From the NCBI GenBank assembly GCA_003344405.1, contig NOWV01000125.1:1-64000 (forward strand): 64,000 nt of DNA. Direction: 5' to 3'. Shown here piece by piece: positions 23,884 to 37,600 of the stretch (within the stretch, counting starts at the first letter, position 1; every line of letters begins with the position of its first letter). A program made the position numbers and the translations under genes. Under the pieces are notes generated by a model. That model had not been told where the DNA came from and did not search any database. It saw only the letters and a program-made list of their open reading frames with translations. This stretch comes from Trichoplax sp. H2. Taxonomy: Eukaryota; Placozoa; Uniplacotomia; Trichoplacea.

Positions 23884-26800
23884 GTAATCCATGCGACTCT
23901 AATCCATGTGTTCATGGAGCGTGCCAACAATCCGGTAATAGCTTTCAATGTTCCTGCAATAAGAATTACACCGGTTTGCTATGCGAAATAGGTAAAAATG
24001 AGTTAAAAAATGTTGATTCTGTGGCAAATTTGTAATAACACTAGTTTTTAGATCGGAAATGATGTCAATTTCTATCTTACAGACGTTCAGTTTACGTTTA
24101 ATAATAAATATTCAACTTGTTTACTCATTCTATATCTTCTTTCCTACGAAAATATCCTAATTGGCGAAATCTTGCGATTGCACATCCATTTATATAGACC
24201 CCTGCCAACAATATACAGAGTTAAATGAACCCGATCGCTCTATCCACACAGAAAGAAATGTCATCGTTAAATGCGATCTATTAGTCGTTAGAAACGAATG
24301 GTATCGCTTTACTGGAGGAGAAAATAGTGCAATGTTGGCTAGCAATTACGTCGAACATGGCAGATGTGCTTCGCTTTCCTCGGGTTGGCTACAAGATATG
24401 CATCCAACAGGTATAACTTGCAACGTTGAAGATCTAGTCTGCACCAATTATAATTTTTGGTGGAATGGCCTAAATATGAGTAAAATAGACGGTCGTGCAA
24501 TTAATGCACCTTGACGGATAAATTATAATTCATTGATTATTAATATCACTAAAAATCACTTGAATTTACACCGCCAACATAAAATTTTATAAAAACTTAT
24601 GATAGAAAAATATCGTATTATTAGAATCCGTTACTACTATTAAAGTAAAAGATATACAGTACTGATTTATATAGCTTGCTGAAATGGAATAACGAGGGTT
24701 TTATTCATTGCTATATAATCAAAAAGTAATTTCTGATATTTCAGTTCATGATACTCATGAAATCTAATCAAACTACCGGTATCAGTTTACCACGTTTACA
24801 GTATTGCCCTAAGCTTATCGTTTCCAAGCATTTCCATGTCATTTAATTGAAAGCCATAATCCTGTCACGTTATGACTATAGCCAACGCCTTCTGTACCGA
24901 AAATTAAATATTTAATCTTGATAAAAGATTTAAGATATTTTCATTTTTACCGAATAAAGCTTTGGTATTTCATTTATGATTATTTTATGTCGCATGCAAT
25001 GGCACAATTCAGCACCAGCTCATTACTCACTATTTGAATTCATTAGGTCCGCAAGGAATCATTGCGCGAAAAGTCTGTTACTCCTTCATTAATGAAAAAT
25101 GTAAATGGTCCAGCAATATTCAAATTAGAAATTGCGGCACATTCTTCACTTATAAACTGCCTGCACCTCCTTTATGTTCTTTAAGATATTGTACAGAACG
25201 ATTTTGTAAGTTCCCAGAATCATGATCATTGATATATGATTTACATTTTAAATTAAACGCTGAACGATTAATTATATATATAACTATTAATCTGTTGCTA
25301 TTTTCTTCGTTTAACAGCTTTTTGCCAACCTAATCCATGTCTTTATGGCACTTGCAACTCAGGAAAGGATAGCTACAATTGTATCTGTAATAATAATTAT
25401 CATGGCAAGAACTGTGATCAAAGTAAGCTCTTACCAAGTGTTATTACAAATCATTATGTACATATAAATACTGCACAATCAAATCAAATAACGGTAAATT
25501 GTAAGATTAATATTTAAGATTCCACTATATCAAAAATTAAATACCCAACATAAAATAAAAACGATATTTGTATACTGATATACCCGAAGATTATCTTAGA
25601 ATACCATTAAGGTTTAAAATCTTATAGTTTCTAAACTGATAAAATTGAAATAACACTTTAAATCCAAGATAGGTAATATACTGGAGCATTTCGGTTAAAG
25701 TTTAACATTTATAAATAGAAATCGATTCATTTGAAGCAATATTTACCATATTATCTCTAATAATGACGCTTTCTTATTATAGAAGATTAAAATCTTACAG
25801 TGATTGACTACGCTTGAAAATTGTGTTTATAAAATATTGATATTTACCGTACATATTTGGCAGTACTATACTTATGTATAGTAGTACTGGATATCTACGT
25901 CTTCGCATTTGAATTCATCGAATATAAAGTAATACTGCTCTCGCATAAATGAAAAGTACCGATTGATTTAAAAATACAGTAGTCGCAGAGTATTATAAAT
26001 TAATGTTTATAAGGCTGTTTGTATGCACGAGTATATGATCTTAGCATTCACGTTTTAACTGCATTGAAGCTATTAAATAACTATTAATTGTACATCTGCT
26101 GCGCTACAATTTTTACGTGATATAAACTAATTCCTTAGTACTTACGTAAAGTAGTTTATCCAAATGTATCCTATTCACTTAACTGCTTAGTCGCCCCCTT
26201 TTTAGCTAATCTATAGTTAATAGTAATTTAGCAATATTTTATTTATTAACTATTTCTCTCTGGTGTATTCAGAATTTGCAATTCCTTATTCTAAAACGTT
26301 TACTGCGTTACCTTCAGTATTCTCAACCTCTACAACACAAATTTTTTCGCTATCTAGTTTCTTGTCATTTAGTTATCAGGAAATACTGTGATTTATGCAT
26401 AATATCATATATTTATAAACGCTTATAACTACACTTTTACGAATGATATTGTAGGTTACTGCCAGCCCAATCCTTGTGAAAATCAAGGTCAATGTAAATC
26501 AAACGAAAGCGGTTATAATTGCACATGCCCTACAACATACTACGGAAAAACTTGCAGCCAACGTAAGATGTATTACAATTAAACCTGTTAAGTCGAATTG
26601 TATATATCCCCTACCTTCTGTTATACAACTTAGTAATTAGCTACAATAGACTCTGTATATTTATTGACCGCACATAATATGTAAATTTATGCTTTCAGAG
26701 TATTGCCAACCTAGTCCATGCGTTCAAGGCACTTGCAATGCTTTTAAGGACGGCTATAATTGTTCATGTACTGGAGATTATCAAGGAAAACATTGCGATA

Positions 26801-29800
26801 TAAGTAAATGTTTCATTGACCCCCACCACATTATATAATTGTTGGAAATTGATAAGAAATATATTTATCTACTAGTTATTTATGTCATAACAAAACCAGT
26901 GAATGGGCAATAATATATTTCAAGTGCTGTTGTGGTTATAAGTATTTAATGTACTGGTACTCTGTTGAATATTGCCGTTATGCGATAGATCGCATGATTG
27001 TAGCTGATCACGGCTAAAATAAAACTATCCGACATTTTCAGCAACTAAATATAAGAACTTATTTATCATTTGGATTACTGATGCACTTACAACTCTCTTA
27101 TCGGCTAGATTATTGCTCTCCTAATCCATGCAATCAAGGTAACTGCTCATCAATTGTAGGCGGATTCAAATGTACTTGTATTCCTGGATATACTGGACAA
27201 AAATGCGATGCTGGTAAAGTTGATTTTAAATATATACATTACTCTCTCTACTCGTTTTCGATTCTGAATATCTCAAACATAGAATTACATACACCGTCTT
27301 TAATGTCTGCAAATCTACTTTTAGTAACCCCTAGAGCTATAATTAGCCCATCAAGCAACACAACTATTGCAGCTGGTGTTAATATCACCTATAGCTGTGC
27401 AGCTGCAACTATTCCTGCAACTGCAATTGTATGGAGTAGAGTTGGTCAAAGTTCTTTACCATCTAATGCTGTCGTTAGCACAGTTGGTGTTAATAGCGTT
27501 CTAACTCTAATTAATGCCAGTAGTGTCGACAATGGTCGATATCAATGTGAAATCTTTATAAAAGACGGGAATGCTTCCTCCTCTATTCATATTTTCGTTG
27601 TTGGTATGCTATCAAATTCTATCAATTAATTTGATTAATTCTCTTTCCCTACTATGTGCTAACTTAATCAGAGTTTGATTAAAATACTAAGATTGATACA
27701 GTAGTAAACGATCGATCGATTATATTAAATCGTATGATACAATTAAACATCATCTATTTTCATAAATTAACTCATATTTTAGACCCCCCTGTACCGAGAG
27801 TATTGCCATCGGCTTTAACTCTTTTACGCGGAGGTACCTCAAGATTTACGTGCGATCCAGGAACTTCAGTTTATTCTAGTGTAAGCTGGTCAAGCACTAC
27901 TGGTTCTTTTCCAGCTAATCGTCATACCATCAATGGAACACAATTAACAATTAGCAAACTTGAAAATATCGATAGAAGTATAACTTGCTCCGTTAGCAAT
28001 CTTGCTGCTACTGCCAGCGGTGTATCTTATCTAACCGTACAAGGTTAATTTGCATAGAATGGTCAAGCTGTAGGACTAATTTGATTCCTTTATCGGATAG
28101 GAAAATTTTAATTTATTAAAGATTAAATATATTGGGATTAATGCTTTGTAACTTCTTGAAATGGACTTTTGTATTTAGAACTACCTAGAGCAAAGCTGAA
28201 TCCCAATTCATCCTTGGTTATATACAAAGTGGATGAAAATGTTGGTGTTCATCTTTGTCTAGCGGATGGAGATCCGGTAGTAGTTAGTCCTCGATGGACT
28301 CGCTCTGATGGTGTTCCTCTTACTTTTGCTGATACCTTAGCTAATCGTTTAACTCTCCGTCGAATTACTGCAGCTAAGCAGGCTACGTATATCTGCACAG
28401 GAACTTCTAGCATTGGTTCATCAACAACAACGTTAGACGTTCAAGTAGCATGTAAGTACAGTCCTTCGCCAGCCTTTGTGTGTATTTTCAATTCATTGAC
28501 CATGCCTCTTATTCTAATTTTGATCGTTGCTAGCCCAAGCATATGTCAGGCGTTTTGCTAATTCACCGGGATCTACTGTCTCTTACCAAGCTTTCTCTAC
28601 AAAAAATTCAGTTAATGAAACGTCATCCAGCACTCATTATTTAAATATCCGTCTGAAACTCGATTCACTCAATGATAGCTTAATCTTTTTCCAAGGCAAT
28701 GGCTTCGAAGATCATACACCTGACACGATAAATTTCTTAGCCTTAGCCCTTACTGACCAACATCTCGGTTTTATGTATTCTAGTGGACCAGATGTCGCTA
28801 ATAATCCAGGTATCATTGGTTGGATCATAATTCCAGATACTATGAAAACAAATACATGGTATTCAATCGCAGCTACCTATGAGTATGGCAATGCAACAAT
28901 ACAGATTAATGATGGACCAGTCTATCGCAATTACAGCCGAGAGAGTGGTCGATCAACTGTAATTACCCTAACTGACTGGTTGTATATTGGAAGTTTAAAT
29001 AATATGAATTCAAATCCTATTCCTAACATCACTGTTGGCTTCTCCGGTTGTATATCTTATCTTTCTGTTGACAATCATACCTATGATTTATCCAATAATA
29101 AACTTGAAGAGAGTAACACATTGGCTTGTGGCGATCCTTGCCAATTGAATAAATGTCAAAATCAAGCAACGTGCAAAAGCCATCCTACAGATAATAAATA
29201 TTACTATTGCGATTGTCAATCGGGATATTACGATTACCTATGCAGCAGTAGCTTTGCTTCGTTAGCTGATCCTTGCTACAGTGCGCCATGCAGAAATGGC
29301 GGTACTTGTGTAAGTACGGGTGGTAGTAACTATATCTGCCAATGTGCTTTACCTTATTCAGGAATAACAAACTGTGATTCAAGTAAGTATATGATGGCAA
29401 TTACTAACTGGTATAATTCACTAATAAAAATTATCCTCTAAATTCAATTCTGTTGCAATTGTGATCCATTTTTACAGCTATATCTCTCCAAGCTGACGAT
29501 GCTGCTAATTTTGATCGATATGGATATCTTCGCTACAGCATCAATTCAGTTAATAAGTAAGCAAAACAACAAGTGTAATAGATAAAATTCGTCAAGCTCA
29601 GCAGAGGATTAGATTAAAATTACAGCTTAAGCTTTTTATAAACATCCATTTATTTAATATCGCAGTTAACCAATATTTGCTGTTATATAGCATTTACATT
29701 ACTTTAAATTTTATAATCCTAATTGAATTCTTATTTTTTATGTAGTCAACAAGATATACAATTCCAATTTAAAACAACAGAAGCAAATACTTTGCTTTAC

Positions 29801-32422
29801 TGGCAAGGCGATGTAAGTTTTGTCCTGATAATATCATCGAAATTTATTTAATATACAAATCAATCTGGAATATTTCATGAAACAGTATTATTCGCTAATT
29901 TATAATAAAGTATTAAGACAAATAGATCACTTTATAGAAGTATAAATTCTTATAATACAGTACAGGTATTTGAGATTGTTCTAAGTTATCTGTATCTAAA
30001 AATAACAGTGTAGATCGCATGAAAATTGTATATACGCATAAATGAAATATGAAACACAATACATACGAAAAGTTTTACGAACGAGAAAGAGCATTTAAAA
30101 TTTACTGTATCCTAAGAGTAGACATACGCGAAACATCGTGAATTGAATTAAATAAATAATAGTATATAGAACAGGTGTCAAATTTAATTTTTGATCTACT
30201 ATTACCAATCGCTAAGTTTAGGTTCCATCTATATTTTGAAATTCAACTCGTTTTAACCTCGTGTAGTGTAGAATAAGATCTCAAATTTAATTTTACTCTA
30301 CCATTAACAATCGATATGATTATGCTGTAATTTTAATACCGTATGTAGAAACAAAAATTAATAACATGAAATTTCAATAAAATATCAGATTGAACTCTAT
30401 TCTACAGTTTCATATCGACACTATGTTCTCATTCGTAATGAAAACAAGCTTCACGAAAGCGCAAGAACCATTTACTCTTGTCCATACTAATTATTAACCA
30501 CTAAATTTGTTTAAGCCTAACATAAAAATTAGTTTAAAAATTACTAAAAAATATTTCATTGTTTGCAGCTGGATATTATAAGCGAATAAAAAGCATGTTT
30601 GTTTTATTTTGAAAATTTATTCTCTACAAGAATAGAAGCTATGAAAATACATGTTTCAGTTAATTGAGACTAATTTCACATTTGAAACTGTACTCGATTA
30701 TAGATTAATTTTAATGCCAACCAATACATGTATATAAGGTTAAGCAGCGGTGTCGTGCAGTTAAGGTGAGCAGTCGTTAAGGGCTTTATGCTCTCCATAT
30801 ATATGTATATATATATATATATTTAATCAATCGAACACTACATCGATTAACTTTGCTTCGTAAATTTATTGGCAGATTCAACTTAGGTAGTGGCGAGGCA
30901 GTCCTAAATACAGCAGCTACTGTTAATGACAACCAAAAGCACACTGTTCATGTTATGAGGTTTATACACTTATTTATATGATTATCTACTTGATGTTACT
31001 ACCAGGAATGAAACCTAGCAATTATTGGTTAAAAGATATTTTTGAAGGGTCTTGTCAATACGGGTATAAACAGAGTTAAATTAACGAATTATAAATTATA
31101 GGAGCGGTAGACAAGGCTATCTAGCAGTTGATGGAGTGATTGCAACTGGCCTTGATGAAGCACCTGGTCAAAATGAATCTTTGGCAGATTTCTCAAATGT
31201 TTATTTTGGTATGTACATCTATTTTATGTCGATTCAGCTAGGTTCCACTACATATATCCTTTGCCAGAATAGGAGCTTGTCTCTGTATTAAGCTGTTATA
31301 AATGTTTAAATGTAACTAGATTGCAAAGTATATCTATTTTTAGAATATCTCCTGTTGATCCTAGTGTATGTAAAGCATTGCTTCAATTATATATTATAGA
31401 ACAGTGAAATAAACGGGCACATCAGATTAGTTGATCTAACCCATAAGTTACCAGGCAAATTGCGTTTACCTTGATAATAACTTCTGTATACATATGGCTC
31501 ATATATCCGTATATATTAGCCTATAGATCAGCCTAAATCTGCTCGAATTATGCTGCCTACTTCTCAAACAATTTAATGTTAATTTAGTATATTGATAGCC
31601 GGCCATAAAATTATACTACGGGATCAGAGCAATTATATAACGATAGATAAAGTTTCAAAGCACAAAATATTCATCATAGACCATTTAATAGTCATCCATT
31701 GTTAAAATGATTCTTTATAAAGATATACACAATATAGTATGATCTTCTCTATCGTTAGTAATGGCAAATAGTAGATAGTAATAGCCATCCTGTAATCATT
31801 TTTAGCTAGATACTAGTGTACCTAGGCGTATATAAATACACCCGTTGGAGACGTCTAGTTCACTCATCATTTGTAATACTCGTCGTAACTAATTTTTAAT
31901 TTATGTACTCGCACAATTCACAGTACAGTTTAAGTAGATATAGGTATCAAACATGCATTTCAATTCCAGTTAAAATCCTTGTATTTTATAATACTATGCA
32001 CTGTAGTGTGAGCACATACGCAAAATTTTTTATATAGTAAGATTACATACAAGTCTTATAGCTACTTCCTAAAATTGAATAAACCTACTTATTTTTAGTT
32101 TTAGAGCTGATTAACAGTACCTAAAAATCCGTAAAATCATTGCCTATAAGAAATTCATATTGACTGACAAGTTTATCCCAATTTTAGGAGCTAAAATGGA
32201 TTTTGTTTCTGTACATAACTTTAAATAAGAGTGATAATGCATTTGACCTATTGAATTCATTCGATTTCTGTAGGTGGTGCAGAGAATATTGCCTTTAAAA
32301 CTGGAAATCGATTCTCTGTTGGAATGATTGGATGTATTGGTAATATCAAAATTTTCAATACTCCATTATCAATTTCCGATAGCGTAACAGCCGTTGGGGT
32401 TACCAAGTGTAATGGATTTTAA
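23884..32422 (+). CDS. Perlecan-like matrix protein: EGF, D8C, 4 EGF, 3 Ig, LamG, 2 EGF, LamG
   Basis: Exons read: 23884-23991, 24198-24410, 25047-25205, 25318-25422, 26455-26562, 26699-26803, 27109-27213, 27325-27603, 27783-28043, 28179-28451, 28534-29382, 29478-29556, 29746-29812, 30876-30959, 31102-31208 and 32274-32422. The Ig-Ig-Ig-LamG-EGF-EGF-LamG tail matches the order found in perlecan domains IV-V, a basement-membrane proteoglycan; the D8C in front does not belong to perlecan. The 5' start is not found. Between 29812 (phase 0) and 30876 (needs two preceding bases) a short exon is missing, so the second LamG is either interrupted or contains an exon I cannot recognise. The stop is TAA at 32420-32422, with AATAAA signals at about 32455 and 32503. 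No membrane anchor. The product is probably extracellular matrix. Confidence 0.7.
24198..25205 (+). CDS. D8C module of the second matrix gene (two exons)
   Basis: Exon 24198-24410 encodes D-P-C-Q-Q-Y, D-R-S-I, K-C-D, W-Y-R-F-T-G-G, a C-A-S-L-S-S-G-W-L stretch and H-P-T-G. Exon 25047-25205 encodes R-K-V-C-Y, a C-K-W in place of C-C, I-Q-I-R-N-C-G-T-F and L-R-Y-C. The same split-domain structure and phases occur in the upstream gene, so the two loci are paralogous here. It is preceded by one EGF exon (23884-23991). Confidence 0.8.
25318..27213 (+). CDS. Four EGF modules
   Basis: Exons 25318-25422, 26455-26562, 26699-26803 and 27109-27213 each encode one EGF (C-Q-P-N-P-C type, ending G-K-N-C, G-K-T-C, G-K-H-C and G-Q-K-C). 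None has the calcium-binding motif. The intron 25423-26454 is about 1 kb of plain AT-rich sequence. All junctions are phase 1. Confidence 0.82.
27325..28451 (+). CDS. Three immunoglobulin domains
   Basis: Exon 27325-27603 has Y-S-C, V-W-S and D-N-G-R-Y-Q-C, a clear Ig set. Exon 27783-28043 has F-T-C-D, V-S-W-S and S-I-T-C-S-V-S-N. Exon 28179-28451 has H-L-C-L-A-D-G, R-W-T-R and A-T-Y-I-C-T-G. Each exon is one domain with phase-1 borders. In perlecan a row of Ig domains precedes the LamG/EGF tail in the same way. Confidence 0.85.
28534..29382 (+). CDS. Laminin G domain followed by two EGF modules in one exon
   Basis: The 849-bp exon encodes a LamG fold: Y-L-N-I-R-L-K-L-D, a L-I-F-F-Q-G-N strand, D-H-T-P-D-T-I-N-F-L, W-Y-S-I-A-A-T-Y, L-Y-I-G-S and F-S-G-C-I-S-Y-L. 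It is followed by two EGFs (D-P-C-Q-L-N-K-C and D-P-C-Y-S-A-P-C-R-N-G-G-T-C). The exon ends at a GTAAGT donor in phase 1. Three domains in one exon contrast with the one-module exons elsewhere in this gene and suggest intron loss. Confidence 0.85.
29478..32422 (+). CDS. Second laminin G domain, split over at least five exons
   Basis: Pieces in order: 29478-29556 (Y-G-Y-L-R-Y), 29746-29812 (I-Q-F-Q-F-K-T and L-L-Y-W-Q-G-D), 30876-30959 (F-N-L-G-S-G-E-A), 31102-31208 (G-Y-L-A-V-D-G and V-Y-F-G) and 32274-32422 (F-S-V-G-M-I-G-C-I-G, ending in C-N-G-F and stop). Phases match except between 29812 and 30876, where some 15-20 residues and two bases of phase are lacking. A candidate at about 30569 has an in-frame stop. 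The domain closes the protein. Confidence 0.65.
30742..30830. repeat. AT dinucleotide tract beside a tRNA-Ser-like half
   Basis: Bases 30799-30825 form a TA/AT microsatellite with one G interruption. Directly before it, 30742-30796 resembles the 5' half of a serine tRNA (a GGTGTCGTGCAGTTAAGG stretch, then a GTCGTTAA anticodon-arm-like part and a GCTCTCC). No 3' half with a T-arm follows, so it is not a functional tRNA gene. It lies in a LamG intron. Confidence 0.3.
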
Positions 32423-34638
32423 TTTAATAATTCGAAGTAAGCATTCATACTTTGGAATAAATAATAATGCAGCAATTTAATATTATTTTTTCTGACGCAT
32501 TAAATAAAGTTTTATCTTTGATACTTTTATAATTAATGATACAAATGAAAGATTGTAATGGCTCCGAAATACTTTGTAAGACTATGTGTTCTAACGAAAA
32601 TACAAATGTACTGTATTAGTTTAGTCTTGATATCATTAATAGGACACAACTTGCTGATTGTGATTATAAAACTTTCCGTGATTAAAATGCAATATCATAC
32701 GAAAAAATTTGAACTGCTTCAAGAATAAATTTATTTTTGATTATAATTACTGCAAATATGAATTATAAACAAAACCTAGATAGTATAATTTAGTTTTGAT
32801 CATCTTTCTATCGCATATGATGGCCAATGAGAGTCAAGAACTGAAGCTGTTTAATAGCATTGTACGATAAATTTGCTCTTCCCCTACCTCTTGATGTAAT
32901 CGAATGGAAACTGGAATGAAAAGTAGTATCAGTACGAGAAAATACTCAGATGTCCAAGTATTCTTCCAGATAACACAGCTACGCTATTTCTTAATTAATT
33001 ATCAGCAAGATTACGATTTCTTGCAGTAGAATCTCAAAAATTTGAATCTTTAACAAACATTTAGCTTACTCATTTCTAGAATATAATTAATTAGCCTTTT
33101 TAAGATGCGATAGAATAATCCCGCGACTACATCATTTTCAGAATTAAATCTATTTCATGCAATATTGCTAATTTAAAAAGTGTGAATGATCGGCTCTAGC
33201 AGTAATATATAATTCAATCGAAATGATAATTTATTTATAAATTATGGAAATACACAATAAATATTCGATATAATTAGCAACAAGTTAGACAAATCCTGTT
33301 TCTGCCAAGTTAAATCGGCATTTATTACCATATTTTGAGGGCAATACTGCCCTTTCAAATATCACATTGAGCTATCTTGATTTTAATTTCTGTAATAAAG
33401 TATTTTGCATTTATCTAATAGTATTTAGCCATTAATAACAAGCTCCATGTTATGATTTTGATCTTAGATTATATTAGCATAAGAATACTATTATATAGTG
33501 CATAGTACAAAATAAAGAAATTTCTAAATTTAATCCTAAATTGAGATAATTATCTGTGATCCTTCACAATAACAGTTGGAGTATCTATGATTCCCTTATC
33601 CAGAAACTAAGCTAGCATACAAGAGAATTATAACATTACGATCTCATAAGTGGAATGCTTTATTCAAAATTAATCCTACATTGCAATACAAATACTGCAG
33701 TATCTTCTAAGATAGAAGAATAAAAGATATTTCTCCAATTTATTAAACTAAGCTGATTCTAAACTTTTCAAGAGCATCCATTAGCAGCTCGATGCATTAG
33801 CTTCAATTTAATTCATCATTTTTTGAATTTAAATTCAAACCTGGAGTAACTAGAGTACCAAAATTTGTGTTAAACTAAAAATAGGATTTTATTAACCATG
33901 ATTAAATTAAGCGCCGTTAAATAAGACCCTATTCTATTGACGGCGAGGGCAAATTTCGCTATCCAAATATACATAATCTTAAATATTAGCCGAGTAGAGC
34001 ATACTATTGAGATAAACACTTATTGTAGTTTCGGAAGATTGAGAGTTCGTCATAACAGCAAGTAATTACACCAGATTAATAGAAGAAAATAGTAATATTT
34101 ATAGTATGTGTTTGAAGAAACCGAATTTTGGCTACAATAATTAATAAACGACATGAAATACTGGAGTAGCTTAAGTAAAGTAGAAGACGTAAAGTGCACA
34201 AACTACAGCTCAGTTAAATACAACTAGCTAATGAAATTGATGCTTAAGAATTGTTATATTGTGGAAAGCACAACACGGGAGAATTAATTGTAAACGTGAA
34301 AGAATTTATTAGAAGAACTTACTTTTACGATAAGGTATTTCTACAATACAATCAAGCTAGAGCATAAATAGAATTCCGCGAATAAATTTAATAAAGATAA
34401 ATCACGAATACTTGGAATTACGCTACAATTTAGTGTAAGTTAGTTTTATTATTAATAGAATGTACCTGGTATACCATATGTGTTTACTATTAACTACTAC
34501 CTCATAATGAATAATATATACTTTTCATTACTAAAAAACAATTTGTTATTCAAATATATATATAATATAAAATAGAAATAAAATATACAGCATCCTAGCA
34601 ATGTTAAAGCTTATTGCGATTTAACAATTCGCAATTTA
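32423..34638. other. Non-coding intergenic interval
   Basis: These 2.2 kb separate the 3' ends of the perlecan-like gene (+) and the redox fusion gene (-), which converge. I see 3' UTR-like AATAAA motifs near both ends and otherwise AT-rich sequence with no supported gene or repeat. Confidence 0.55.
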
Positions 34639-37600
34639 TCAGGCTTCAGAATTGATGCAATTAAGATGTTTCGCCAATGCTCGTTTTAGTTTATCTAAGT
34701 AATAAATATCTACTGATCTTGTTTTCGCTTTATATTCATGTAATGTTTCCATAATTTTAAATTCATCATCCTCTGTTAGTAAATCACCTTCATTATTTCG
34801 CTTGTACGGAAATATATATCTTTTATCTTTGATTAATTCGTTATACTCGTGTATAACTTGTAATGCGGAGAATTCTTCAGCAAAAATATCCTTCTGAACC
34901 AAGACTTCATTCATTGTATTAAAATACTTTCGACATATAATATGAGCATCGAGACTCTTCATCAAGAAGTGATATTGTTTTTCTTGTTTATCGCCGTACC
35001 ATATAGCAATACAATTTTGTTTCTTCGTTACATCGTATGCTAATCTTTCGTAATAACTATCTGATGTTATAACATCTCCAATATAATATAATTCTAATAT
35101 AGATCGCGCCATTTTTCCATGTGCTGTAGGAAATTGATTAAATAACTCCGTTGCATCTGTACCCAATACGAATTTTAACATTTCGTCGCCTCCTGGATGA
35201 AGATCAATATATTCACCGATATCGTATACACGACGGTCTATAACAATCCAACAACCGTTACGTCCTCCATTATGAGTAACAATATCGTATATCGATATAT
35301 TCATTTTACAATCGTTTGTTATAGGCTTATATACTTCGATTTTAATTCGATCAGTTGTTAACATTCTAATTAATTCTTTAATACCTATAGCCGATTTGAA
35401 TATTCTAATCATATCTCTATACAAAGTTGTAGGACCGCATATATAGATCAATGCATCTTCTTTACATAATTCGATTAATTTATTTTGACCTTCGCTCGAT
35501 GAAAAGTAACTCGTAACTCGACCGTTGTAAATATACGAATATTGCGATCCTTTCCACTTTTGTATATTATCAGCTGATAGACATAGCTTCGTATAATTTA
35601 CTGTGTCTGGAGCATCTTCTATAGTTCTACAACCAAAGTATAACAACATACGACGATTTTCATTCATCTTCTTATTACGATCGATAAACGATTGATATGG
35701 AGCTATACCCGAACCTATACCAATCATCACAATTGGTTTAGAACTATCTTGCGGAAGTCGGAAAGAAGAATTAATAGGGAATACATCAATTACTTGATGT
35801 TGATCGAATAGATTATCGATAGGCGCAAGTATCGGCGATACTTTACCGTTATCGATACGTTCGACAAGTAATTTAATATTATCGTTATCGAACGAGGCGA
35901 TGTTATACGTACGTGGCAGTTGCGGAGGAACTATAGATGGAGAGCCATGAGGTTTATTATTTGTAAAATCGGCGTATTTAATAAATATTTCTTTAGATAC
36001 TTTTCCGTTAGATATTCCAAAATGATTATGTACGAATTTTATCCACTCTTTTTCAGTAGTATCTTTAGTATGAATATCTAATACAAAATATTGGGGCGCA
36101 CTGTCATAATTTGTAATAGTATTCGGTATAAGTACACCAAGTTTATCACCCTCTTGATACGAAAATTTCTTATCGTAAATAGAAATGGTTACATATTGTA
36201 GAGTATTGCGCTGATTGAGATTAGCAGGAGTAGAATGAATCGTTGCACTAAATAATCGGTTAGTAAATTGGCGATCATCGATTGATTCGTTAAATTCTGT
36301 ATTAAGTTGTATATGAGCGCTCTTCGATTCTGTCTCTTGGTTAGTTACAGTAACAGTTCTATCTAGCTGAGTTACAAGAGATAAAACTCCTAATGCCTTG
36401 TTACGATGTATATCCAACATTCTATGATAAGAACGTTCAAATAAATCAAAAGTCTTATTTAATTGTGAATCGTTCAATGCTTTTATAAACTGTTTAGGAC
36501 TTCCAGTTTTCTCAAATCCTAATTTAAACGCTGTTAAAAATTGCCTATAAGATTTAGGTATTAGCCTATATCCATTACTGAACATTTTTCCAATGAGAGA
36601 CTTACGTATTCGATCAATAATTATATCGAAAACAGCGAAAATGGGATCAAATAACCCGCTAGTAGAATTTCCAATTAAGCTATTTTCTTCCGCTATAGCG
36701 AATAATTCTTCATCTTTAGCAGTGTACCAATCCAGGTTCGCTTCAGTTAAAAGATGAGATGTTTTCTCCTTTGATGGATCTAAAAGACAATTTGGAGCTA
36801 TAGGTCCAGTTTGACCTATATGTCTCCAGTGTGAAGGAATAATACTTATTTCAGCATAAGAATTAAATTTTGGCTCCGATAGTGTTTCGGATCCTCGGTT
36901 AGCTATTTCTATTAATTTGTTAAGATGGATTATAATTTCATCTTTATCGCCATTGTACATTGCAGATTGAAGATCTAATGCTGCATCGACGATATCATAG
37001 CATGCGTATCTAAGAGATGCAAGTGAGTATCCATGAAATGAAATTTCTGTACATGAACCTAAATCTTCGACATTAAAGAATGGAAATCTCATTTTTAAAT
37101 TATTAAATGAGAATCCTTCTTCGGGCCTTTTTAAATCAATATTATCTATATTTTGAGTATCATTTGTATTTGAAGGAATTCGATCTAATATTCTACAACA
37201 ATGTACCCAAGATTTTTGTAGATTATCCGGTAATTTAGGAATATCAAATCCATTAACCTTTCCATAGTAATTCCAATAAATTAAGGCTATATTAACAGCG
37301 GCTGAATGTAGAATAGTAATTATACTCTTAGGTAAACTTTCGATTTCGTCACCAATATTAGGTAACTGGCGTACCTTTTCTCGGAAACGCGGTGAATAAC
37401 TATTGGGAAGGTTTTTTGCAAATAGAAACAACGCTCTACATTTATCAGGTAATTGATCAGGATGTGGATCAGTAATTAATTTAGGCGGATAAAATCCATG
37501 ATAATATACATGACCTTCTGGTCTTGTTTCGGGATTTTGATCCCACATTTCTAGTAATTCTCTAGCAGGACTTGTTCTTGGGCTATGTTGATCATCGTTG

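Noticed and set aside
30569-30615. Candidate missing LamG exon after a TTTGCAG acceptor
   Set aside because: In the required phase it reads into a TAA after six codons, and no donor follows at a fitting place.
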